A DNA stretch of 51,272 nucleotides, from positions 1 to 51,272 of the forward strand of contig SVDS01000017.1 in the NCBI GenBank assembly GCA_015057715.1. Direction: 5' to 3'. Of this stretch, positions 17,736 to 25,328 are shown piece by piece. Each line of letters starts with the position of its first letter. The first letter of the stretch is position 1. The position numbers and the translations under genes are program-made. The notes under the pieces were generated by a model. The model made no database searches. It saw only the letters and a list, made by a program, of their open reading frames with translations, and had not been told where the DNA came from. The stretch is from Paenibacillaceae bacterium. GTDB lineage: Bacteria > Bacillota > Clostridia > Lachnospirales > Lachnospiraceae.

Positions 17736-19097
17736 CTATTTCTTGGATTTCCAATAGCCTTCTAAGTCAGCTGCAAGACCTGCACGGTCTGTTTTTCCTC
17801 CCAGATATTTCTGTACAAAACCACCGCATACAGACCAGTGATCTCCAGGCAGTCCATTATACTGATCAAAGGTCAGCCCTGCATCTGCGTAAGCCTTTAA
17901 TGCCTGCCCCAGTTTATTGTCAGGGGAAGCGTTGAAGGTACTAAAGCAAGGTACTGCAAGAATCTGGTTTGCCACAATATCCTGGGCTGTCTTATCATAG
18001 ACCAGCCAGTTTAAAAAGTCTTTTGCGGCCTGGATCTGTTCCGGAGAAGCGTTTTTGTCAATCATGATCTGTTTGGAACCAACCGCATTGACAAGGGTGT
18101 TAAACTTATCATCCGTTGTATTCTGAACAACAGGAAGCATGCCAAACTCAGAACTGGAATCTGCAAATCCGGATACAACTTCCCATACCCAGTTACCGTT
18201 AAACCAGAATGCTACGTCGCCTTCTGCAAAATAGGCATTATCCGTATCGTAATCTGCGGCAAGAGGATCTTTTCCATTGATGTTATATTTCATAAGCACA
18301 TCAAAGGTATCAAACATGCTGTTGAATCTTGGGTTATCAGCCAGCTTTGCAGATCCATCCTCTAACGAACCGATAAGATCTTCTGCTCCTTTGGAAGTTC
18401 CATCCTGCTCTTCATACATAAGTCCCAGATAATGGGCTCCCAGGGACCAGTCCTCTTTTGAGATACAAACCGGTTTTTCCATTCCTGCAGCAACCAGTTC
18501 ATCGCAGATTGCTTTAAAATCATCAAGATTTTTTATGGATTTTTCATCAAAATCCTTTCCCAGTGTCTTTTCGATGGCGGTTCTGTTAAATAAAAGTCCT
18601 CTGCCTTCCAGACTGAATGGGAATCCATACAGCTTACCGCCTACCTTCACACCGTATTTATCTCCTCCGTCGGCCACCCATTTTTCCCCATCTAACGGGA
18701 GAGCCTTTTGTTCCGCAAGAGCTACAATATCGTTGCAGTCCATAATTGCAAGTGTGGGAGCATCTCCTGCTGCATATCTTTTCTGTATTGCCTCGTAGGG
18801 AGAATCTCCCTCTGAAATCGAGGACATCTCCACAGTAACTCCGGTTTTTTTCTTATAATCCTCAAACGCCGGTTCAAAAAATTTCTCCATGCCTGCCTTC
18901 GTGTTTAAAATGGTGATGGTGACTCCATTTGCTGCAGCTCCTGCGCTCTGAGATGAATCTGCTTTGTTCCCTTCTGTACTTCCTGCTGCCGTTGTGCCTG
19001 TGTCCCCCTCAAGCGTCTTGCTTCCGCCGCTACATCCTGCTGCAGTAAGCATCATAACAGCTGCCAATCCCAATGAAAGAACCTGTTTTCGTTTCAT
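17736..19097 (-). CDS. Sugar-binding lipoprotein of CUT1 ABC transporter
   Basis: Extracellular solute-binding protein (family 1) that delivers the sugar to the MalFG-like permeases. ATG 19097 is chosen because GGGAGG sits about 8 nt upstream and the product then begins with a classic signal peptide MKRKQVLSLGLAAVMMLTAA; the upstream in-frame extension would bury it. Lipobox TAAGC with Cys22, then a Gly/Ser/Thr-rich tether. Mature fold motifs include PTLAIMDCND, YGFPFSLEGRGLLFNR and FWFNGNWVW, the last a typical aromatic sugar-binding stretch. Linkage to GH32 and sucrose phosphorylase points to sucrose or a short fructo-oligosaccharide. Driven by the operator-containing promoter upstream. Confidence 0.9.
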   Translation of the reverse strand: MKRKQVLSLGLAAVMMLTAAGCSGGSKTLEGDTGTTAAGSTEGNKADSSQSAGAAANGVTITILNTKAGMEKFFEPAFEDYKKKTGVTVEMSSISEGDSPYEAIQKRYAAGDAPTLAIMDCNDIVALAEQKALPLDGEKWVADGGDKYGVKVGGKLYGFPFSLEGRGLLFNRTAIEKTLGKDFDEKSIKNLDDFKAICDELVAAGMEKPVCISKEDWSLGAHYLGLMYEEQDGTSKGAEDLIGSLEDGSAKLADNPRFNSMFDTFDVLMKYNINGKDPLAADYDTDNAYFAEGDVAFWFNGNWVWEVVSGFADSSSEFGMLPVVQNTTDDKFNTLVNAVGSKQIMIDKNASPEQIQAAKDFLNWLVYDKTAQDIVANQILAVPCFSTFNASPDNKLGQALKAYADAGLTFDQYNGLPGDHWSVCGGFVQKYLGGKTDRAGLAADLEGYWKSKK

Positions 19098-19175
19098 TCC
19101 AATACCTCCCTGATATTCTGATTTTCCGCAAAATCTGCTTCCTGATGGAAGCGTATTTACGTATGCTGTAACCTG

Positions 19176-19204
19176 AGTATATTCCTCTCTGGGCTTCATG
19201 TCAA
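19176..19204 (-). promoter_or_regulatory. Promoter of the sucrose ABC operon
   Basis: Minus strand -35 TTGACA (19199-19204, perfect), 17-nt spacer, -10 TATACT (19176-19181, 5 of 6). Predicted start of transcription near 19169 gives a leader of about 70 nt before the binding-protein ATG. The -35 is one arm of the palindrome at 19198-19215, so repressor binding would directly block RNA polymerase. Confidence 0.8.
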
Positions 19205-19215
19205 CCGCTTGACAT
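19198..19215. promoter_or_regulatory. LacI-type operator O1
   Basis: ATGTCAACCGCTTGACAT: 7-bp perfect inverted arms around CCGC, with a CpG near the centre as usual for LacI-family operators. It overlaps the -35 of the sucrose operon promoter. The LacI gene at 19411-20388 is the neighbouring candidate binder. Confidence 0.72.
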
Positions 19216-19330
19216 ATTTTCGTCTTATGTACAAATTTTTTATTCTGTTTTTTGTGCATTTTACCCAAATATTCATTATCATATATATAATATCTGTTTT
19301 ATTATTTATCTTAATGCGCTTATTTCACAG

Positions 19331-19341
19331 GTCAATCGCTT
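19331..19341. promoter_or_regulatory. Possible second LacI operator O2 (half-conserved)
   Basis: GTCAATCGCTT matches 10 of 11 bases of GTCAACCGCTT in O1, but the distal arm is degraded. It lies 131 bp upstream of the matching O1 position and overlaps TTGACC, which with TAAGAT 16 nt on could be a second, weaker minus-strand promoter. Two operators at this distance would permit looping by a tetrameric or paired LacI protein. Confidence 0.4.
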
Positions 19342-19367
19342 ATAATATTTTATTCTGCATTGGACAA

Positions 19368-19405
19368 TAAAAAAATGACACTGGCTTTTACGTTCCAGTG
19401 TCATT
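19368..19405 (-). terminator. Terminator after the LacI gene
   Basis: Minus strand: 11-bp perfect stem AATGACACTGG / CCAGTGTCATT (19395-19405 with 19374-19384), 10-nt loop, then a run of seven T. Starts 6 nt beyond the LacI stop codon and separates the regulator from the sucrose operon. Confidence 0.88.
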
Positions 19406-19410
19406 ATTAT

Positions 19411-20388
19411 TTATGTGGAATTTCTTTTTACAAGAGTAACGGGCAGCTTAAACTGTTCCGGAACTGCTTCATGATTCAGACTTCTCTGTATAAATTCGAT
19501 CGCCCATTCCGCCATCTCTCTGACCGGCTGTCTGATGGTGGTAATTGTGGGTGTTGTCAGTCTGGCAATATCCACATCGTCAAAACCAACCAGCCGGATC
19601 TGTCCGGGTATGGATATATTCATCTCAGCGCAGATCTGAATGGTCTGGGCAGCAATCAGATCACTGCTGGCAAAGATACCGTCTACTAAAGGATCTTCCT
19701 CAATGGCTTTTCTGATGTGCTCATGATAATCCAGAGTATTGTAAATAGTGCTGGTAGCCATCACTTCCCGGTGACGCACTCCGTATTTTTCACAAACAGC
19801 AATAAATCCTTCCGCTCTGGCATCCGCCGGCATGTTTTCATTTTTAATTCCGCTTAAATGAAGCAGATTCTTACATCCTAAGGATATTAAATGTTCAGTC
19901 GCAAGACAGCCTCCCTGATAGTTGTCACACTGAATTCCCACTGTTCCTGCTTCTAAGTTGCGCTCTATGGTAATGACAGGAATGTCTAAATTCTTCATCT
20001 CTTCAATATCCACGTTTCGGCTGCACAGTACAATCCCGGATACCCGGTTGCTCTTACACATCTGAATGTATTCCAGTTCCTTTTCATTCTTTGCTTTGGA
20101 ATTGCACAGCAATATTTTGTAGCCTTTGTTGGCAGCTGCGTTTTCTAAGTTGCTGATGAGCTTGGCAAAATACGGGTGGACAATGTGAGGGACAATAATT
20201 CCGATGGTATTGGTTCTTTGCATGGAAAGAGACCGTGCCAGTTCATTGGGCTGATAATTAAGCTCCTTCATAACATCGTAAACTTTTTTTCTCGTCTGCT
20301 CACTGATATAGCCCCGGTTATTAATAACTCTTGAGACAGTGGTGACCGTAACTTCTGCCCGTTCTGCCACATCTTTAAGGGTTGCCAT
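19411..20388 (-). CDS. LacI-family transcriptional regulator (probable sucrose operon repressor)
   Basis: 325-residue LacI/GalR repressor. The N-terminal helix-turn-helix ATLKDVAERAEVTVTTVSRV (2-21) and hinge helix NELARSLSMQRTNTIGIIVP lead into a periplasmic-binding-protein-like effector domain, with FASSDLIAAQTIQICAE and LVGFDDVDIARLTTPTITTI near the C-terminus, as is usual. GGGAGGAG lies about 9 nt before ATG. It has its own promoter and terminator, and sits directly upstream of the sucrose operon whose promoter holds a LacI-like palindrome. The effector is probably sucrose, fructose or a phosphorylated derivative; this is inference. Confidence 0.9.
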   Translation of the reverse strand: MATLKDVAERAEVTVTTVSRVINNRGYISEQTRKKVYDVMKELNYQPNELARSLSMQRTNTIGIIVPHIVHPYFAKLISNLENAAANKGYKILLCNSKAKNEKELEYIQMCKSNRVSGIVLCSRNVDIEEMKNLDIPVITIERNLEAGTVGIQCDNYQGGCLATEHLISLGCKNLLHLSGIKNENMPADARAEGFIAVCEKYGVRHREVMATSTIYNTLDYHEHIRKAIEEDPLVDGIFASSDLIAAQTIQICAEMNISIPGQIRLVGFDDVDIARLTTPTITTIRQPVREMAEWAIEFIQRSLNHEAVPEQFKLPVTLVKRNST

Positions 20389-20438
20389 TGGTCAATCTCC
20401 TCCCGCCGTCTTTTATTCTGAAAATAAATTTTGGATTC

Positions 20439-20467
20439 AGTATACCATATTGCCCGGCTATGGTCTA
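20439..20467 (-). promoter_or_regulatory. Promoter of the LacI gene
   Basis: Minus strand -35 TAGACC (20462-20467, 4 of 6), 17-nt spacer, -10 TATACT (20439-20444, 5 of 6). The -35 overlaps the last codons of the upstream glycosidase gene, so the regulator can be made independently of it. No palindrome like O1 is present here. Confidence 0.6.
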
Positions 20468-21990
20468 GTACAATCCCGGAAAACACCATTTACCGCTATG
20501 CGAACCGCCATATATTCCTTGCCGGGCAGTTCCACTTTAAATTTCCCCTTAAATATTCCCCTGTTTTCAATATCCATATCCCATGTATCGATAACTTCCA
20601 CATCATATTCTGTTGTGTCATCAAAATAAAACTCCCGGAAGGAAGGTCTGTTAAAACCATAGTAATATAAATAATAGCTGACACGTTCCACAGTTGCGCA
20701 CACCTCGTCCCAGGCCTGTTTTAACGGTGTCAGCCCATGCCCCGGCGTATCTGATAAGATCTGATGAAGAAACTTCAGCCTGTCAGGGCTTTCTCCGTGT
20801 AAGACACCGCCGTGGGACCACCACAGGATGTCTTTTGGATTCATATAAGTTTCTCCATGACCTGCGTATCCCCCTCTTAAGCTGGCTTCCCAGAATCTTC
20901 GAACCAGTTCCTTACCGCTTATATTTCCCCAGCCATGCTGGATGTTTCCTTCATAAGCTATTTCATCCAGCACTACCGGCTTTTGATACCTCTCTCTCCA
21001 TTCATCCACGTACTCCGCCGTTTTATAAACATCCTGCCTCTGTATGCTGCAGTGGGTAATCCATGATCTGGTATAATCATAAAAAGCCCTGCAGTTATGA
21101 ATGGATCTCAAATGATTGTATTTGTCCTTTTTACAAATGATCCCTGCATAATATTCCCAGTCCTCCACGGACTTTTGAGGCATAAGATCATATTCGTTGG
21201 CAAGTGACCACCAGACATTCCTGTAGGCAGAAAATCTGGCAATCACATAGTTCCAGTATAGTTCGTCCTGCTCTCTGTTCATAAGGCTGAATCCCCACCG
21301 ATCGTAAGGATGCATAACGATTAAATCCGCTTCTATAGACAGATCTCTCAGCTGTCTGATACATTGTTCAATATGCCGGAAATGATCCGGATTAAAACGG
21401 GAATAATCCCACTGGTTTCCTTCTGCCCTTCCATTAAACTGCATAAAATTATCACTGGTTAATTTTGTACTGTCACAGGGAGTTCCTATGTATGGATAAG
21501 AGATGGGTTCATTTAAATTGTAATCATAATGTTTGGGTAAAATACAGAAACGAATTTTGTTAAATGCACTATTCCTAAGAGTTTCAAGAGTCTGTTTTTG
21601 TAATTCTTCTGATTGCAGCTCCCAAACATAACAGGTCGTTCCAATGGAATAATAGGGAGCTCCGTCTTCATAGGCAAAATGATAGGTATTCGCTACATGA
21701 ACAGGTCCATGATTGCTGCCTGAAGCAGGAAGTACTTCAAAGGTTCCTTCCCATGTATTTTCAGAAAAACTTCCGCTGATCAGAAATTTATAGTCTCCTT
21801 CAAAAGAAGGCATGAAGCGGACCACATAATTCCCGTCTCCATCGTAAAAGCCATCCACTGTTTTGCATTCATGATCGCCGGTAAACGTTCCCTGGATCTT
21901 ATAATCCATAAACGGATTTTTGTCATTGTGACCGGGGCAGGTAATTTCCCAGGTATCCCATTTTTCAAGTTTCTCAATAAATTTTATCAT
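20458..21990 (-). CDS. DUF5060/DUF4038 (apiosidase-like) TIM-barrel glycosidase
   Basis: A 510-residue predicted glycoside hydrolase. Residues about 5-90 form an Ig-like DUF5060 domain (WEITCPGH, FTGDH, YKFLISGSF); about 100-420 form a TIM barrel of the DUF4038 apiosidase-like type; about 425-510 form a small beta domain of the DUF5605 type. Likely acid/base Glu266 in WWSLANEYD and nucleophile Glu343 in VVLDEIAYEG match clan-A barrels. No signal peptide, so it is probably cytoplasmic. The substrate is unknown. It has its own promoter region containing a CcpA/LacI-type box and lies just upstream of the LacI gene, hinting that it belongs to the same sugar regime, but that is inference. Confidence 0.78.
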   Translation of the reverse strand: MIKFIEKLEKWDTWEITCPGHNDKNPFMDYKIQGTFTGDHECKTVDGFYDGDGNYVVRFMPSFEGDYKFLISGSFSENTWEGTFEVLPASGSNHGPVHVANTYHFAYEDGAPYYSIGTTCYVWELQSEELQKQTLETLRNSAFNKIRFCILPKHYDYNLNEPISYPYIGTPCDSTKLTSDNFMQFNGRAEGNQWDYSRFNPDHFRHIEQCIRQLRDLSIEADLIVMHPYDRWGFSLMNREQDELYWNYVIARFSAYRNVWWSLANEYDLMPQKSVEDWEYYAGIICKKDKYNHLRSIHNCRAFYDYTRSWITHCSIQRQDVYKTAEYVDEWRERYQKPVVLDEIAYEGNIQHGWGNISGKELVRRFWEASLRGGYAGHGETYMNPKDILWWSHGGVLHGESPDRLKFLHQILSDTPGHGLTPLKQAWDEVCATVERVSYYLYYYGFNRPSFREFYFDDTTEYDVEVIDTWDMDIENRGIFKGKFKVELPGKEYMAVRIAVNGVFRDCTRP

Positions 21991-22045
21991 GTCAATCTCC
22001 TAAATTTATTATGATTTCACTCTGTTCCATGCTCTATGACAAATA

Positions 22046-22073
22046 ATTGTATTCAAGTTTAAACGTTTTCAAA
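22046..22073 (-). promoter_or_regulatory. Promoter of the DUF5060 glycosidase with cre-like box
   Basis: Minus strand TTGAAA/TTTGAA (22067-22073) and -10 TACAAT (22046-22051) with a 15-16 nt spacer. The minus-strand box TGAAAACGTTTAAA (22058-22071) fits the catabolite-responsive element TGWAANCGNTNWCA at all but one position and overlaps the -35, so CcpA or a LacI paralogue could repress here. Confidence 0.5.
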
Positions 22074-22099
22074 CCATCAGTCAATGTATTTGTTTCATA

Positions 22100-22141
22100 T
22101 AAAAAAAGAAAGAATGCTCTTTTTTACAGAACACTCCTTCT
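22100..22141 (-). terminator. Terminator of operon A (after etfA)
   Basis: Minus strand: AGAAGGAGTGTTCT (22128-22141) pairs along 14 positions, three of them G-U, with AGAGCATTCTTTCT (22107-22120), followed by seven T. It lies 27 nt after the EtfA stop codon and ends the long reductive operon. Confidence 0.85.
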
Positions 22142-22167
22142 TGTCTCTATTACGATTTCATTTAACG

Positions 22168-23346
22168 TCAATTCAGTGCATTTATGATTGATGGTATTAC
22201 TTTATAAAGATCGCCCACAATCCCATAATCCGCCACTTCAAAAATAGGTGCATTTTCATTGGTATTAATTGCAATAATCTGCTCAGAACCCTGCATACCT
22301 GCCACATGCTGGATCGCTCCCGATATTCCGCACGCAATATAAATCTTAGGCTTTACAGTGGTTCCTGTCTGACCAACCTGATAAGCATGGTCAATCCAGC
22401 CTGCATCAACTGCAGCTCTGGAGCCTGCCACAACACCGCCAAGCTTATCTGCAAGCTGCTTAAGAAGATCAAATCCTTCTGCCTTTCCTAACCCCATACC
22501 GCCGGATACGATGATTTCCGCATCTGAGATTGCAATCATCTCTTTTACACTTCTGACTACATCAAGCACCCTGGTACGAATATCCCCATCTAAAAAGTCT
22601 GTTTTCAATTCCACTGTTTCGCCGGTTCTTCCCGGTATACGCTCTGCCTTTGCCATAACCCCGGGTCTTACAGTAGACATCTGAGGTCTGTGGTTCGGAC
22701 ATACGATGGTAGCCATTAAATTTCCGCCGAAAGCAGGACGGGTCTGTCTGATTTTTTTGTCCTCGGGATCAATCTCCAGCCTGGTGCAGTCAGCCGTCAG
22801 TCCTGTATTAGCCTTTACTGCAAGAATGGGACCCAGATCACGGCCGATGTGGGTAGCTCCAAGAAGCACGATTTCCGGCTTGAACTCATTGATTGCCTCA
22901 AAAATCACCTTGCCGTAACCGTCAGTAGTATATTGCTCCAGCTCCGGTGCCTCTGCAAGATACACCTTATCAGCACCATACTCAAATAATTCACTTACAA
23001 GCCCGGACACTTCGTTTCCGCAAAGAACTGCGCACAGCTCACAGCCAATCTCTGCTGCCAGTTTCTTTCCTTCGCCTAAAAGCTCAATTGCCACAGGCAT
23101 GATTTCACCCCGGCGCTGCTCTGCAAAGACCCATACCCCTTTGTAGGCACTTAAATCTTTCACTTCTTTTATTTCTTCCGTCTTTTCGATTGCCATAAAC
23201 GGACATTTCTCCACACAGACACCACAGCTGGTACAGGCAGTGCCGATAACTGCCAGCTTGCCTTCCATGGTAATGGCATCAAACGGACAGTTCTTCACAC
23301 AGATGGAACAGCCTTTGCATTTTTCTTTTATAACATTAACAGCCAT
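22168..23346 (-). CDS. etfA: Electron transfer flavoprotein alpha subunit with N-terminal ferredoxin domain
   Basis: EtfA binds FAD and shuttles electrons between dehydrogenases and carriers. Unlike ordinary EtfA (about 320 residues), this 392-residue form carries an N-terminal two-[4Fe-4S] ferredoxin domain: Cys10/13/16/20 and Cys38/41/44/48. Then come the EtfA N-domain and the C-terminal FAD domain with GSRAAVD, YQVGQTG and GISGAIQH. Ferredoxin-fused EtfA is known from the CarE subunit of the Acetobacterium caffeyl-CoA reductase, a flavin-bifurcating complex, so ferredoxin-linked electron bifurcation is plausible. Last gene of the operon, 20 nt after etfB and downstream of an acyl-CoA dehydrogenase, the normal trio. 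Ribosome site is weak. Confidence 0.93.
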   Translation of the reverse strand: MAVNVIKEKCKGCSICVKNCPFDAITMEGKLAVIGTACTSCGVCVEKCPFMAIEKTEEIKEVKDLSAYKGVWVFAEQRRGEIMPVAIELLGEGKKLAAEIGCELCAVLCGNEVSGLVSELFEYGADKVYLAEAPELEQYTTDGYGKVIFEAINEFKPEIVLLGATHIGRDLGPILAVKANTGLTADCTRLEIDPEDKKIRQTRPAFGGNLMATIVCPNHRPQMSTVRPGVMAKAERIPGRTGETVELKTDFLDGDIRTRVLDVVRSVKEMIAISDAEIIVSGGMGLGKAEGFDLLKQLADKLGGVVAGSRAAVDAGWIDHAYQVGQTGTTVKPKIYIACGISGAIQHVAGMQGSEQIIAINTNENAPIFEVADYGIVGDLYKVIPSIINALN

Positions 23347-23366
23347 ATCTATACACCGACCCTTCC

Positions 23367-24152
23367 CTACAGATAATGTTTCTCTTTTAATTTGTCAACC
23401 AGTTTTGTGCTCATCTCATCAATTGAGCCGGACAGCATCTCACCCTTGCCTTTTGCAGGGGGAGTAAAGGAACGGAATACCTGAGTAGGAGAAGCATTAA
23501 GGCCGCAGTCCTTAGGATCCAGCTCCACATCCATGTGATTCCAAACCGGAATTTCTTTCTTATATGCATCTACGATTTTACCAATGCTCATATATCTGGG
23601 CTCGTTTAACTCTTTCACACAGGTTAAGAGACATGGTGTACGGACCTCAATCACCTCATAGCCGTCTTCCATCTGCCTGTGTACAGTAACCTTGCCGTCT
23701 CCCAGTTCTATTTCCTCTACGTAAGTAACCACCGGGATTCCAAGTCTCTCCGCTACCTGCGGACCAACCTGAGCCGTATCGCCGTCTATCGCCTGACGTC
23801 CGGCAAATACCACATCAACATTTCCAACCTTGTGAATACCTGCAGCAATGGTAGTGGACGTTGCACAAGTATCTGCTCCGCCAAATGCACGGTCGCTTAA
23901 AAGATATGCTTCGTCAGCTCCCATAGCCAGGCATTCTCTTAACATATAGGAGGCCTGGGGCGGTCCCATGGTCAATACCGTTACTGTTACATCTTTATTC
24001 TGGTCCTTTATCTGAAGCGCTGCTTCCAGGGCATTGGCATCATCCGGATTTAAGATGCTGGGAACACCGTCTCGGATCAAGGTTCCCTTTACCGGATCAA
24101 TTTTTACCTCATTGGTGTCCGGTACCTGCTTTACACAAACTAAAATCTTCAT
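23367..24152 (-). CDS. etfB: Electron transfer flavoprotein beta subunit
   Basis: EtfB partner of the ferredoxin-fused EtfA, 261 residues. Conserved stretches are [14 protein letters not shown] at the N-terminus and [18 protein letters not shown] near 126-143, which line the second flavin/nucleotide site. This version resembles EtfB from clostridial butyryl-CoA dehydrogenase complexes, where that site holds the bifurcating FAD. It lies 18 nt after the acyl-CoA dehydrogenase. Differs clearly from the second EtfB (35389-36165), which has GKESTDEISSQVG in the same loop. Confidence 0.93.
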   Translation of the reverse strand: MKILVCVKQVPDTNEVKIDPVKGTLIRDGVPSILNPDDANALEAALQIKDQNKDVTVTVLTMGPPQASYMLRECLAMGADEAYLLSDRAFGGADTCATSTTIAAGIHKVGNVDVVFAGRQAIDGDTAQVGPQVAERLGIPVVTYVEEIELGDGKVTVHRQMEDGYEVIEVRTPCLLTCVKELNEPRYMSIGKIVDAYKKEIPVWNHMDVELDPKDCGLNASPTQVFRSFTPPAKGKGEMLSGSIDEMSTKLVDKLKEKHYL

Positions 24153-24170
24153 CTTAACTTTTCCCCTCTC

Positions 24171-25310
24171 CTACTTTTTCAGCAGCTTGCCCGCAATTAC
24201 CATTTGCTGAACCTGTGAAGTTCCTTCATAAATTGTAAATACACGGCAGTCTCTGTATAACCGCTCAATCTTATAGTCACTGATGTATCCGTAGCCGCCG
24301 TGGATCTGGACTGCCTTTGCTGCGATTTCATTGCAGATCTCCGCAGCGTAGTACTTTGCCATAGAGGCATTCATTGACGCATCCTGTCTGGTATCCATTA
24401 AGTATGCAGTTTTATAAACCAGCTGCTTTGCTGCTTCCAGTTTGGTGGCCATGTCCGCAATCATAAAGCCGATTGCCTGGAAATCTCCGATTCTTCTGCC
24501 AAACTGTTTTCTTTCTTTTGCGTATTTGACAGCTTCATCAAGACATGCCTGTGCAACACCGATGGACTGAGCTGCAACACCCATACGTCCTGTATCCAGA
24601 GTCTTCATTGCATTGATAAAGCCTTTGTTGATTTCACCCAGAACATTGCTTTTATGTACTCTCACCTGTTCCAGTATGATGTCACTGGTGGCACAGCCGT
24701 GAAGCCCCATCTTATCTTCCGCTTTTCCGCAGGATACGCCCTCCTGCTTCATATCTACAATAAATGCCGTGATTCCTTTGCTTCCTTTTGACATATCCGT
24801 TTTGGCATAAATAACCGCGAAATCGGAGAGTGGCGCCATCGTAATAAATGTCTTACGGCCATTTAAAACATAGTAATCTCCGTCCTCTACTGCAGTGGTT
24901 GTCATACCGCCTGCATCGGAGCCTGCTCCGGGCTCTGTCAGACCAAATGCAAGTATCTTCTCACCGGTAACAACTGGACGAAGATACTTCTCTTTCTGCT
25001 CATCTGTTCCGGATAAAAGAAGTGGGCCTCCTGATAATGAGTTGGGGGAAGAAACATAAAGACTTGCAACTGCACTCACTCTTGCAATCTCTTCCATTAC
25101 AAGTACATAAGATCTTGCATCAGCACCCTGCCCGCCTAATTCCTTGGGAATCTTGATTCCGAAAAAACCTGCTTTTGCCATCTTATCCAATACTTCTTTT
25201 GGGAATATACCACTTTCCTCGACTTCTTCCTGAAGCTCCTTTGTTAATTCTTTTTCCGCAAATTCCCTGGCTAATTTTCTAATCAGCTCATGTTGTTCAG
25301 TAAAAAACAT
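24171..25310 (-). CDS. Acyl-CoA dehydrogenase (enoyl-CoA reductase of the reductive branch)
   Basis: Flavoprotein of the short-chain/butyryl-CoA dehydrogenase type, 379 residues. The FAD-binding signatures FGLTEPGAGSDAGGM and TFITMA, the motif QIHGGYGYISDYKIER, and catalytic base Glu362 in IYEGTSQVQ are present. In this setting it would reduce the 2-enoyl-CoA made by the dehydratase to the saturated acyl-CoA, as AcdB/AcdA do in Clostridioides difficile leucine and Clostridium sporogenes aromatic reduction, taking electrons from the adjacent EtfBA. Ribosome site GGAGGAG. Acyl-chain specificity is not visible. Confidence 0.92.
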   Translation of the reverse strand: MFFTEQHELIRKLAREFAEKELTKELQEEVEESGIFPKEVLDKMAKAGFFGIKIPKELGGQGADARSYVLVMEEIARVSAVASLYVSSPNSLSGGPLLLSGTDEQKEKYLRPVVTGEKILAFGLTEPGAGSDAGGMTTTAVEDGDYYVLNGRKTFITMAPLSDFAVIYAKTDMSKGSKGITAFIVDMKQEGVSCGKAEDKMGLHGCATSDIILEQVRVHKSNVLGEINKGFINAMKTLDTGRMGVAAQSIGVAQACLDEAVKYAKERKQFGRRIGDFQAIGFMIADMATKLEAAKQLVYKTAYLMDTRQDASMNASMAKYYAAEICNEIAAKAVQIHGGYGYISDYKIERLYRDCRVFTIYEGTSQVQQMVIAGKLLKK

Positions 25311-25328
25311 GGATTACTCCTCCTACTC

